Shown: positions 1 through 7,238 of the stretch, in pieces
Layout of the letters: every line of letters begins with the position of its first letter
How positions within the stretch are numbered: position 1 is the stretch's first letter
Notes under the pieces: generated by a model
The model's input: the letters and a program-made list of their open reading frames with translations, nothing else
Database searches by the model: none
What the model was told of the DNA's origin: nothing
Assembly (NCBI GenBank): GCA_035544515.1
Contig: DATKEG010000262.1
Coordinates: forward strand, 1 to 20,385
Source: DATKEG01 sp035544515
GTDB lineage: Bacteria; Acidobacteriota; Vicinamibacteria; Fen-336
Length of the DNA stretch: 20,385 nt
Reading direction: 5' to 3'
Program-made: the position numbers and the translations under genes

Positions 1-977
1 GCGCCGTGCGCGGGGCTTACGCCGACGTGCTGGCGCGCGACCGGCATCCGGCCGTCTGCCTGTTCCTCGACTGCCCGGCCGAGCGGGTCGACGTCAACGT
101 CCACCCGGCCAAGGCCGAGGTGCGGTTCGCGGACCCGCGCACGGCCTTTGCGGCGGTGGAGCGCGCCGTACGCGACGCGCTCTCGCGGGGCGCGCGCGCC
201 GCCGCTCCACGCGCCGACACCGCGCGCATCGCCGCCGCGGTGGAGGCCTTTTCGGGCGGCGTCTCCCGCGTGGCGGAGAGCGAGCCGCGTTTCGCGCCCA
301 CGGGCGCGCGCGCGGCCGCGGCCACGTCCGCGGCCCTGCCCCTGCCGGCGGAGGAGCGGCCGCCCGCGCCGCTCTTCGCCGAAGCCCCGCCCACCGTCCT
401 CGGCCAGCACCGCACCACCTACATCGTCGCGACCGACGGCGAGGACCTGCTGCTGGTGGACCAGCACACCGCGCACGAGCGCGTGCGTTTCGAGCGGCTG
501 ATGGCCCAGCTCGAAGCGGGCGGAGTCGAATCGCAGCTCCTGCTCGCCCCGCTGGTCTTCACACCGGCGCCCGCGCTGCGCCCGGTCCTCGAGGCGAGCG
601 AGGGCGACCTGGCCGCGCTGGGGTACGAGGTGGAGCCTTTCGGCGGAGCTTCGGTACGGGTGCGCGCGGTGCCGGCCGTGCTTCCGGCGGTCGATCAGGG
701 CCGCACGCTCGAGGCGCTGCTGCGGGACCTGCTCGAGCGCGAGGGCGCGGAATGGCTGGTGGGAAGCCCGCGCGAGCGCGTGGCCGCCACCCTGGCCTGC
801 CACTCCTCCGTCCGCGCGGGCCAGCCCCTCCGCGTGGAGACCATGACCGCGATCGTCCGCGACCTGGCGCGAGCCGCCCATCCGGCGCTCTGCCCGCACG
901 GGCGGCCCACCGTGGTGCGCGTCCCGCGCGCCGAGGTGACGCGCTGGTTCGGGCGCGGCGGCTGGCGGCGGCAATGA
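1..977 (+). CDS. mutL: DNA mismatch repair protein MutL, C-terminal part (5' end outside window)
   Basis: This is the 3' part of mutL; the GHKL ATPase N-terminus lies before the window. The first complete codon is at 3, so the GTG at 6 is internal. MutL links MutS mismatch recognition to strand incision. Visible signatures are the conserved DVNVHPAKAEVRF segment ending the N-terminal ATPase/transducer region (about 90-130), an Ala/Pro/Arg-rich linker (about 180-390), and the C-terminal dimerisation/endonuclease domain. That domain shows DQHTAHERVRFE at 459-494, matching the DQHA(X)2E(X)4E endonuclease motif with Thr in place of Ala, then ACHSSVR from 795 and CPHGRP at 891-908. These three motifs mark the nicking MutL class of bacteria lacking MutH (family knowledge). 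The TGA stop overlaps the ATG of the next gene (ATGA). Identification is very secure; the full length is unknown. Confidence 0.96.
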   Translation, partial: AVRGAYADVLARDRHPAVCLFLDCPAERVDVNVHPAKAEVRFADPRTAFAAVERAVRDALSRGARAAAPRADTARIAAAVEAFSGGVSRVAESEPRFAPTGARAAAATSAALPLPAEERPPAPLFAEAPPTVLGQHRTTYIVATDGEDLLLVDQHTAHERVRFERLMAQLEAGGVESQLLLAPLVFTPAPALRPVLEASEGDLAALGYEVEPFGGASVRVRAVPAVLPAVDQGRTLEALLRDLLEREGAEWLVGSPRERVAATLACHSSVRAGQPLRVETMTAIVRDLARAAHPALCPHGRPTVVRVPRAEVTRWFGRGGWRRQ

Positions 978-1159
978 GGTGGGCCGGGTACTACTTCGGG
1001 CGCGTGCTGCAGGTCACGGGCCTCGTGGTGACGCTGGTCGCGGCCACCGCCTTTTTCGGGACGCCGAGCACGACGGCCATGCTGCGCATGATGCTCGTCG
1101 GCCTGCTGATCTTCCTCCCCGGCTGGCTGCTCGCGCGCCGGGACCCCCCGGGCCGGTGA
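974..1159 (+). CDS. Small two-helix membrane protein, function unknown
   Basis: This 61-residue ORF starts at an ATG sharing bases with the mutL stop (ATGA), so it is probably translationally coupled to mutL. Two hydrophobic stretches are evident. The first is around residues 8-28 (VLQVTGLVVTLVAATAFFG). The second is around 37-56 (MLRMMLVGLLIFLPGWLLA). They are joined by a short polar turn and followed by an Arg-rich, positive C-terminus (ARRDPPGR). This predicts a small inner-membrane hairpin protein. I recognise no family. It ends 5 nt before the stop of the convergent aminotransferase gene, leaving no room for a separate terminator. The coupled start, hydrophobic pattern and close packing argue for a real gene; no function can be assigned. 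Confidence 0.7.
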   Translation: MRWAGYYFGRVLQVTGLVVTLVAATAFFGTPSTTAMLRMMLVGLLIFLPGWLLARRDPPGR

Positions 1160-1164
1160 GGTTT

Positions 1165-2031
1165 TCAGGACGTCCCGCGCGCGGCCTCTTCGCGGAAGGC
1201 GGCCAGGAGGTCCAGCGTGACGGGGCCGGGCCGGCCACCGCCGATCGGCCGGCCGTCCAGGGAACGAACGGGCGCCAGCTCGCGCGTGGTGCTGGTCAGG
1301 AACGCCTCGTCGGCGCCCACGAGGGCGTCGAGGGCCAGGGGTTCCTCGCGCACGGCCAGGCCGCGGCGGCCGCCGACCTCGATCACCACCTCGCGCGTGA
1401 TGCCGGCCAGGATGCCCGCGTCGAGCGGGGGGGTGAGCACCGCGCCCCTTCGCACCGCGAATACGTTCGTGCTCGCGCCCTCGGCCACGTCGCCCGCGTG
1501 GTTGAGGAGGATGGCCTCCGCCGCCCCGCGCGCCTGCGCCTCGCGCACGGCGAGGATGTTGTTGAGCAGGTTGCACGACTTGATGGCGGGGTCGAGGGAG
1601 AGCGGATGGTTGCGACGGACGGAGGAGACGATCACGTCCACGCCTTCCCGGAAGTGCCGCTCCGGGTACGGCTGGTAGGGCTTGACCGCCATGACCACGG
1701 TCGGTCCCTGCACGCGCTCGAACGCGTACGAGATGTCGCCCACGCCGCGCGTGACGATCAGGCGGACGTAGGACTCGGGGTTGGCGGCCCGGGACAGGAG
1801 CGCGTCGAGCCGCCGTGCCAGCTCGCCGTCGCCGAGCGGGAGGCCGATGCCCAGGCGCGCGGCGGAGCCGCGCAGCCGCTGGAGGTGGCGATCGAGGCGG
1901 AAGGGCCGGCCCGCGTACGTCCGCAGCGTCTCGTACACGCCGTCCCCGAACGTGAAGCCGTTGTCGAGGACGGAGACGCGCGCCTCTTCCGCCGGCACGA
2001 TCTCGCCGTTGACCGACGCGAAGAATCCCAA
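1165..2031 (-). CDS. Class IV PLP-dependent aminotransferase (branched-chain / D-amino acid / aminodeoxychorismate lyase family)
   Basis: A fold-type IV PLP enzyme of the IlvE/Dat/PabC superfamily. The N-terminus has the usual SVNGEIVP and VLDNGFTFGDGVYET blocks. The Schiff-base lysine is in AIKSCNLLNN (Lys151 from the start used here). EGASTNVF supplies the glutamate that contacts PLP, and LTSTTRELAPV lies near the C-terminus. The length (288 residues) fits the family. Substrate cannot be fixed by eye between branched-chain amino acids, D-alanine and aminodeoxychorismate. I chose TTG at 2031 because AGGAG sits 8 nt upstream and the protein then begins MGFFASVNGE, as expected for the family. 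An in-frame ATG at 2061 would add 10 residues but has no Shine-Dalgarno sequence. The gene is convergent with the small membrane gene and divergent from uppP. Confidence 0.9.
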   Translation of the reverse strand: MGFFASVNGEIVPAEEARVSVLDNGFTFGDGVYETLRTYAGRPFRLDRHLQRLRGSAARLGIGLPLGDGELARRLDALLSRAANPESYVRLIVTRGVGDISYAFERVQGPTVVMAVKPYQPYPERHFREGVDVIVSSVRRNHPLSLDPAIKSCNLLNNILAVREAQARGAAEAILLNHAGDVAEGASTNVFAVRRGAVLTPPLDAGILAGITREVVIEVGGRRGLAVREEPLALDALVGADEAFLTSTTRELAPVRSLDGRPIGGGRPGPVTLDLLAAFREEAARGTS

Positions 2032-2055
2032 AGCCGGCACTCCTGGCCGGGACCT

Positions 2056-2061
2056 TATCAT
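2056..2061 (+). promoter_or_regulatory. Possible -10 element for uppP
   Basis: TATCAT differs from the consensus TATAAT by one base and lies in the 92-nt divergent spacer between the aminotransferase TTG start and the uppP GTG start. No convincing -35 hexamer precedes it, so this is weak. If real, it would give a uppP leader of about 55 nt. It also coincides with the alternative ATG of the aminotransferase on the other strand, which slightly supports the shorter aminotransferase start. Confidence 0.25.
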
Positions 2062-2123
2062 TCCAGGAGGCGGCGCGCCGGAGGTGAGGAGGGGGCGAGG
2101 GTGGCTCCGTTGTCGAGGTTCGC

Positions 2124-2927
2124 GTGAGCTGGTTCCAGGCCCTGGTCCTCGGTGTCCTGCAGGGGCTCGGGGAGTTCCTGCCCATCAGCAGCTCCGGCCA
2201 TCTGATCGTCGCCCCCTGGCTGTTGGGCTGGCCGGTGCAGAGCCTCTCCTTCGACGTGGCCCTGCACGTGGGGACCTTGGCGGCGGTGCTGTGGGCCTTC
2301 CGGCGCGACTGGTGGACGATCCTCGGCCGCACGTGGCAGGGCGCGCGCCGGGGGGCTCCGTTCGCCGAGCCCGAGGGACGCCTGCTGGGGCTGCTCGCCC
2401 TCGGCTCCGTACCCGCGGCCGTGGCCGGACTCTTCCTGGAAGACTGGGCGGAGACGGTGTTCCGGTCGCCGGCCCTCGTGGGCGTGACCATGGCGCTCAT
2501 GGGCCTGGTGCTCTATCTGGCCGACCGGCGCGCCGAGCATGCCGCGCCCCCGCGGGCCGTGACGCTCCGCGACGCGGTGCTCATCGGCTGCGCGCAGGCG
2601 CTGGCGCTCGTGCCGGGCGTGTCGCGCAGCGGCGCCACCATCACCATGGGGCTCTTCCTGGGCTTCCGCCGGGAAGAGGCGGCGCGTTTCAGCTTCCTGC
2701 TGGCGACCCCGATCACCTTCGGCGCGGCGCTCCTGAAGGTGCCGCACCTGTTCGAGGGGGCGGAGCTCGCGCCCGTCGTCATCGGGATGGTCGCGGCCGC
2801 CGTGGTCGGCTTCCTCAGCATCCGCGTGCTGCTCACCTACGTGCGCACGCGCACCTACCGCCCCTTCGTCGCGTACCGCCTGGCTTTCGCGGCGCTGGTG
2901 GCGCTCGTGCTCCTGGTGCGGGAGTGA
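2124..2927 (+). CDS. uppP: Undecaprenyl-diphosphatase UppP (BacA family)
   Basis: An integral membrane phosphatase that converts undecaprenyl diphosphate to undecaprenyl phosphate, recycling the lipid carrier for peptidoglycan and other surface glycans; loss or overexpression alters bacitracin sensitivity in this family. The 267 residues match the usual length. The N-terminal signature is present: Q13 and E17 form the (E/Q)XXXE motif, followed by FLPISSSGHL. The second signature, PGVSRSGAT, is near residue 170 and contains the catalytic arginine. Several hydrophobic helices alternate along the protein. The start is GTG at 2124 with only a weak GAGG upstream. The TGA stop is 1 nt before the ATG of nnr, so the two are co-transcribed and uppP is the first gene of the 2124-8083 run. 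Confidence 0.96.
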   Translation: MSWFQALVLGVLQGLGEFLPISSSGHLIVAPWLLGWPVQSLSFDVALHVGTLAAVLWAFRRDWWTILGRTWQGARRGAPFAEPEGRLLGLLALGSVPAAVAGLFLEDWAETVFRSPALVGVTMALMGLVLYLADRRAEHAAPPRAVTLRDAVLIGCAQALALVPGVSRSGATITMGLFLGFRREEAARFSFLLATPITFGAALLKVPHLFEGAELAPVVIGMVAAAVVGFLSIRVLLTYVRTRTYRPFVAYRLAFAALVALVLLVRE

Positions 2928-2928
2928 G

Positions 2929-4500
2929 ATGCGGCCGGTCCTGACCGCGGCCGAGATGCGCGAGGCCGACCGCCGCACGATCGAGGAGGTCGGCCTGCCC
3001 GGCGTCGTGCTGATGGAGAACGCGGGCGCGGCCGTGGCGGGCGTGGTCCGCGAGCGCTACCCGCGCGTCCGGCGGCCGGTCGTCCTCTGCGGGAAGGGAA
3101 ACAACGGCGGCGACGGGTTCGTAGTGGCCCGGCGGCTGCGCGACCTCGCGCCGGTGACGCTGCTCGTGGGCACGCGCGGCGAGGTGCGCGGCGATGCTCG
3201 CCAGCACATGGGCGCCTTCGAGCGGTCGGGCGGGACGCTGGCCGAGGTGGCGGATCCGGCCGCCTGGCAGGCGCGCCGGCCGGAGATCGAGGCCGCCGAC
3301 CTGTTCGTGGACGCCCTGCTCGGCACGGGCCTGCGCCAGCAGCCCGAGGGGCTCGTGGCGCAGGTCATCGCGGACGTGGCCGGTGTGCACGAGCGGCGGG
3401 GCACGCCGGTGGTGGCGGTCGACATCCCTTCGGGCCTGCCCTCGGACCACGGCGAGGTCGCCTGGCGCACCATCCGCGCGTCCGTGACCGTGACCTTCGC
3501 CGCCCGCAAGTACGGCCACGTGCTGCCCCCCGCCTGCGACCGCGTGGGCGACCTCGTGGTGGCCGACATCGGCATCCCGGAAGGGGCGCTGCCGGCCGCG
3601 CCCACGCTCTGGCTGCTCGAGCGCGGCGACGCCGCGGCCGCGTGGCCGCCGCGCGCGCCGGGCGCGCACAAGGGCACCTACGGGCACGTGCTCGTCGTCG
3701 CCGGCTCCGTCGGCAAGTCGGGGGCGGCCGTTCTCTGCGCGCTCGGCGCGCTGCGCGCGGGGGCCGGCCTGGTCACGGTGGCGACGTGCCAGGGCGCGCT
3801 GTCGCTGGTGGCGCAGGGGCGGCCCGAGCTGATGACGGAGGCGCTGGCCGGCGACCGCTACGTGGACGCGGGCGCGGCGGCGCGCGCGCTGGCCCTGGCC
3901 CGCACGCGGGACGCCGTGGTGCTGGGGCCGGGCCTGGGCCAGGAGCCGCCCACCCGGGAGTTCGCGCGCGAGCTGGCGCGGCGCTGCCCGGTCCCGCTCG
4001 TGGTGGACGCTGATGGGCTCAACGCGCTGTCCGCGTCCGCGCGCTCCCCCGCGGCCCACGACGCCCTGCGCCGCGACGCGGCCACGGTGGTGACGCCGCA
4101 TCCGGGCGAGATGAGCCGCCTGGCCGCCACCACCACGGACCTGGTGCAGCGCAGGCGTCTGGAGACCGCGCGCGCGTTCGCGCTGGAGACGGGCGCGGTG
4201 GTCGTGCTCAAGGGGCAGCGCACGCTGGTGGCCGACGCGGGCGGGCGGGCCGCGGTCAACCCCACGGGCAACGCGGGGCTGGCCACGGGCGGCACCGGCG
4301 ACGTGCTCTCGGGGATGATCGGGGCGCTGCTCGCGCGCGGCTGCGACGGCTGGACGGCCGCCTCCGCCGCCGTGTTCGCTCACGGTCATGCCGCCGACCT
4401 GGCCGCGCGGCGGCTGGGCGAAGACGCGTTGGTGGCCGGTGACCTCGTGGAGTCCCTGCCCGAGGCACTGGTCGATCTCACGGGAGAGCGCCATTCCTAG
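2929..4500 (+). CDS. nnr: Bifunctional NAD(P)H-hydrate epimerase / ADP-dependent NAD(P)H-hydrate dehydratase
   Basis: This enzyme repairs hydrated NADH and NADPH. The N-terminal YjeF epimerase domain interconverts R and S hydrates, and the C-terminal ribokinase-like domain dehydrates the S form using ADP. The 523 residues fit the fused bacterial form. The N-domain (about 1-225) shows LMENAG at 28-33, GKGNNGGDGF at 55-64, the LLGTGL loop near 130 and VAVDIPSGLPSD near 163. The C-domain begins around HKGTYGHVLVVAGS (248-260). It continues with VVLGPGLG, VVDADGLNAL, VVTPHPGE and VVLKG, and ends in the NPTGNAGLATGGTGD block at 444-458, whose final Asp is the catalytic base by family knowledge. 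The gene starts 1 nt after uppP. Its 3' end abuts or overlaps tsaE, a partnership seen in many bacteria. Confidence 0.96.
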   Translation: MRPVLTAAEMREADRRTIEEVGLPGVVLMENAGAAVAGVVRERYPRVRRPVVLCGKGNNGGDGFVVARRLRDLAPVTLLVGTRGEVRGDARQHMGAFERSGGTLAEVADPAAWQARRPEIEAADLFVDALLGTGLRQQPEGLVAQVIADVAGVHERRGTPVVAVDIPSGLPSDHGEVAWRTIRASVTVTFAARKYGHVLPPACDRVGDLVVADIGIPEGALPAAPTLWLLERGDAAAAWPPRAPGAHKGTYGHVLVVAGSVGKSGAAVLCALGALRAGAGLVTVATCQGALSLVAQGRPELMTEALAGDRYVDAGAAARALALARTRDAVVLGPGLGQEPPTREFARELARRCPVPLVVDADGLNALSASARSPAAHDALRRDAATVVTPHPGEMSRLAATTTDLVQRRRLETARAFALETGAVVVLKGQRTLVADAGGRAAVNPTGNAGLATGGTGDVLSGMIGALLARGCDGWTAASAAVFAHGHAADLAARRLGEDALVAGDLVESLPEALVDLTGERHS

Positions 4501-4927
4501 CGCGCTGACGCGGTCCGAGCACGAGACCGAGGCCCTGGCCGCGGGCGTCGGCGCCGCCTGCCGGGGCGGCGAGGTCGTGCTGCTCACGGGGGAGCTGGGC
4601 GCCGGCAAGACCGCGTTCGTCCGCGGCCTGGCGCGGGGCCTCGGCGTCGACCCCGAGGAGGTGGCCAGCCCCACCTTCGTGCTGCTGACCGCCTATCCCG
4701 GCCGCCTCACGCTGCACCACGCCGACCTGTACCGGCTGGCCGGAGACGGCGACGAGCGGGAGCTGGGTCTGGACGAGCTGCCCGGAGAAGGCGGAGTGCT
4801 CGCCGTGGAGTGGGCCGAGCGGCTCTCGGTCACGCCCTGGGACCACACCCTCCGCATCACGCTCGAGCACGCCGGCGGCGACACGCGCCGCGTGCGGATC
4901 GAAGGCGCTCCGGAGGAGAGGCGGTGA
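4439..4927 (+). CDS. tsaE: tRNA threonylcarbamoyladenosine biosynthesis ATPase TsaE (start uncertain)
   Basis: TsaE is the small ATPase that drives turnover of the TsaB-TsaD complex during t6A37 modification of ANN-decoding tRNAs. The Walker A is GELGAGKTAF. It is followed by SPTFVLLTAYPG, the HHADLYRL block and VEWAERL, all in family order. Total length (about 144-162 residues) fits. The start is unclear: there is no ATG or GTG where the family N-terminus should be. GTG at 4439 is the nearest standard codon but overlaps nnr by 62 nt and has no Shine-Dalgarno. ATT at 4493 is preceded by GGGAGAG at suitable spacing and gives the expected distance to the P-loop. CTG at 4505 is a third option. 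The stop overlaps the downstream GTG (GTGA). Confidence 0.9.
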   Translation: MTSWSPCPRHWSISRESAIPSALTRSEHETEALAAGVGAACRGGEVVLLTGELGAGKTAFVRGLARGLGVDPEEVASPTFVLLTAYPGRLTLHHADLYRLAGDGDERELGLDELPGEGGVLAVEWAERLSVTPWDHTLRITLEHAGGDTRRVRIEGAPEERR

Positions 4928-6339
4928 GGCGCGCGGCGGCGGGGCTGTTCGTGCTGCTGGCCGCGTGTGGCGGCCGGGCGCCGTCGTCTACCCCCGCGCG
5001 CGCGGAGCGGACGAGCGTGCTGCTCGTCACCATCGACACCCTGCGCGCGGACCACCTCGGCGTCTACGGCTACACGCGCAACACCAGCCGCCATCTCGAC
5101 GCCCTGGCCCGCGAGGGGACCGTCTTCGACTACGCGTACACGTATTGGCCGAAGACGCGCGGCAGCTTCGTGGCCATGTTGTCCGGCCGGCGGGACTCGC
5201 AGACGGGCTACGGCAAGACGCATCCCGCGCTGCTCGGCTTCAACCCCACCCTGGCCAGCGTGCTTCAGGCGGCAGGATACCGGACGGCGGCGATCGTGGA
5301 CAACGGCAACGTGGCCGCCGCGCTCGGCTACGCCAAGGGCTTCGAGACCTACCGCGAGACCTGGCAGGAGGAGGCCCTGGCCACGGAGATGGACCGCACG
5401 CGCGCGATCACGGAGGGCGGCGTGCGGTTCCTGCGCGAGGCGCCCTCCGACCGGCCATTCCTCCTCTGGCTCCATTACGTCAACCCGCACGCGCCCTACA
5501 CGCCCCCACCGCCCTACGACACCGCCTTTCTCGACGACGAGGCCCGGGGGGGGCCGCGGCTGCCCGTCGTCTCCGGCTTCCGCGGTGGCATCCCGAAACA
5601 GTGGGCCGTGCCCGGCCAGGACCGTCTCGGCTACTACGTCGCGCAGTACGACGGCGAGGTCGCGGTCTCGGACGAGCAGGTCGGCACGGTGCTCGAGGCG
5701 CTGCGCCAGACGGGCCGGTGGGAGCGGACGATGGTGGTCGTCACCTCCGACCACGGCGAGAGCCTGGGCGAGCACGACTACTACTTCGACCACGGCGAGA
5801 ACCTGTTCGACCCCACCCTGCGCATCCCGCTCATCGTGTCGGCGCCTGGCGCGCGGGGGGGCGTCCGCTCCGAGGCGCTGGCCTCGACGCTCGACCTCGT
5901 GCCCACGATCCTCGACGCGGTCAAGGTGTCGTACCCGCCGGACCTCGCCGGCCGCAGCCTGCTCGGCGCGATCAAGGGCGGGGCCGGCGGGTGGGACCGC
6001 GTCTTCGCGCGCAGCGACCGCAACCATACGGCCAGCCTCGACCGCCGCCACAAGGTGGTGGCGATACCGGGGGAGAAGGCGCCGCGGCTGGCTCTCTACG
6101 ACCGCGCGGCCGATCCCGGCGAGACGCGCGACCTCGCGCGCGCGCGGCCCGACGAGCTGCGCCGCCAACGCCGGGAGCTGGATCTGTTCGTCGCGCGCGC
6201 CGAGCGGGAATGGGCCCGTACCCGGGTGCTCGTGGGGGGGGCGCCCGCGCCCGGCGCCGCGAGCCAGGAGGCCTGCCGGAACCTGCAGGCCCTCGGTTAC
6301 GTGGACGCCCAGTGCGCGCCCCTTGGCGATCCGAAGTAG
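4924..6339 (+). CDS. Lipoprotein of the alkaline-phosphatase superfamily ('sulfatase' family, Thr at the nucleophile position)
   Basis: A 471-residue exported hydrolase or transferase. The start is GTG at 4924, sharing bases with the tsaE stop and preceded by GGAGGAG. The N-terminus (MRRAAAGLFVLLAAC) is a lipoprotein signal with Cys15 as the acylated residue, so the enzyme should be membrane-anchored outside the cytoplasm. Metal-site motifs fit Pfam sulfatase: VTIDTLRADHLGVYGY (D38), then TSDHGESLGEH (D276, H277) and FDHGENLFDPTLRIPLIV. The nucleophile segment reads PKTRGSFVAMLSGR. Aligned to the C/S-x-P-x-R sulfatase signature, Thr78 occupies the nucleophile slot and the Pro and Arg are absent. 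A formylglycine sulfatase is therefore unlikely; a phosphodiesterase or phospho-group transferase is possible. It sits within a cell-wall precursor operon. Substrate unknown. Confidence 0.87.
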   Translation: MRRAAAGLFVLLAACGGRAPSSTPARAERTSVLLVTIDTLRADHLGVYGYTRNTSRHLDALAREGTVFDYAYTYWPKTRGSFVAMLSGRRDSQTGYGKTHPALLGFNPTLASVLQAAGYRTAAIVDNGNVAAALGYAKGFETYRETWQEEALATEMDRTRAITEGGVRFLREAPSDRPFLLWLHYVNPHAPYTPPPPYDTAFLDDEARGGPRLPVVSGFRGGIPKQWAVPGQDRLGYYVAQYDGEVAVSDEQVGTVLEALRQTGRWERTMVVVTSDHGESLGEHDYYFDHGENLFDPTLRIPLIVSAPGARGGVRSEALASTLDLVPTILDAVKVSYPPDLAGRSLLGAIKGGAGGWDRVFARSDRNHTASLDRRHKVVAIPGEKAPRLALYDRAADPGETRDLARARPDELRRQRRELDLFVARAEREWARTRVLVGGAPAPGAASQEACRNLQALGYVDAQCAPLGDPK

Positions 6340-6353
6340 GCTAGAGGGAGAGC

Positions 6354-7238
6354 ATGAAGCAGTCCTTCGCGGGGGCGGGCGTCGCGCTCGTGACCCCGTT
6401 CACGCGCGCCGGCGAGCTCGACGAGCCCGCGCTGCGGCGCCTGGTCCGCCGCCAGGTCGCGGCGGGCATCGACGTCCTCGTGCCGTGCGGCACCACCGGC
6501 GAGAGCGCGACCATGACCGAGGCCGAGCAGCTCCGCGTCATCGAGATCACGCTCGAGGATGCGGGAGGCCGGCCCGTCCTGGCGGGCACCGGCAGCAACG
6601 ACACGCGGCAGGCGGTGGAGAAGTCTCGGGCCGCCGCCTCGCTCGGCGCCCAGGGCGTGCTCTGCGTCGGCCCGTACTACAACAAGCCCACGCCCGAGGG
6701 CTTCTTCCGCCACTTCACGGCGATCGCGGACGCGGTGTCCGTCCCCGTCGTGGTCTACAACGTCCCGGGCCGCACCGGCAGCAACATCGACAACCAGACC
6801 ATGCTGCGCCTGGCCGCGCACCCGAACGTGGCCGCGGTGAAGGAGGCGTCGGGGAACCTGAATCAGGTCATGGAGCTCGTCCGCGACCGGCCCCGCGGCT
6901 TCGAGGTGCTCGCGGGCGACGACGCCTTCACCCTCGCCTTCATGGCCCTGGGCGGGGAGGGCGTCATCTCCGTGGCCGCCAACCAGGTCCCCGGCCCCAT
7001 GCACGAGCTGGTGGCGGCCTGCGCCGCCGGCGACTTCGCGGCCGCGCGGCGCATCCACGCGCGGCTGCTGCGCTTGATGAGCCTCAACTTCGCCGAGTCG
7101 AACCCCATCCCGGTGAAGGCCTCGCTGGCCCTCATGGGGCTGTGCGACGAGAGCTTCCGGCTGCCCCTCTGCCCGCCGGCGGAGTCGACGCGCGAGGCGC
7201 TGCGCTCCGCGCTGCGCGAGCTGGACCTGCTGCGGTGA
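6354..7238 (+). CDS. dapA: 4-hydroxy-tetrahydrodipicolinate synthase
   Basis: DapA condenses pyruvate with aspartate semialdehyde, the first committed step to diaminopimelate and lysine. It is a TIM-barrel class I aldolase. In sequence order: the GTTGES motif (T47, T48), Y109 in PYYNKP, Y135 in VVYNVPGRTG and the Schiff-base lysine K163 in AAVKEASG. The conserved GDD and GGEGVIS blocks follow. The 294 residues match the family. The ATG at 6354 follows GAGGGAGA at good spacing, 14 nt after the upstream gene. The TGA stop overlaps the GTG of dapD (GTGA), so the two consecutive pathway parts are translationally coupled. DapB, which should act next, is not in the window. Members of this family can be other pyruvate aldolases, but the dapD neighbour makes DapA very likely. 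Confidence 0.95.
   Translation: MKQSFAGAGVALVTPFTRAGELDEPALRRLVRRQVAAGIDVLVPCGTTGESATMTEAEQLRVIEITLEDAGGRPVLAGTGSNDTRQAVEKSRAAASLGAQGVLCVGPYYNKPTPEGFFRHFTAIADAVSVPVVVYNVPGRTGSNIDNQTMLRLAAHPNVAAVKEASGNLNQVMELVRDRPRGFEVLAGDDAFTLAFMALGGEGVISVAANQVPGPMHELVAACAAGDFAAARRIHARLLRLMSLNFAESNPIPVKASLALMGLCDESFRLPLCPPAESTREALRSALRELDLLR

Noticed and set aside
695..2500. Long minus-strand open frame across mutL 3' end, aminotransferase and uppP
   Set aside because: Low-complexity Arg/Pro/Gly composition, an antisense or frame shadow typical of very GC-rich DNA; the real genes in the same area have clear family motifs.
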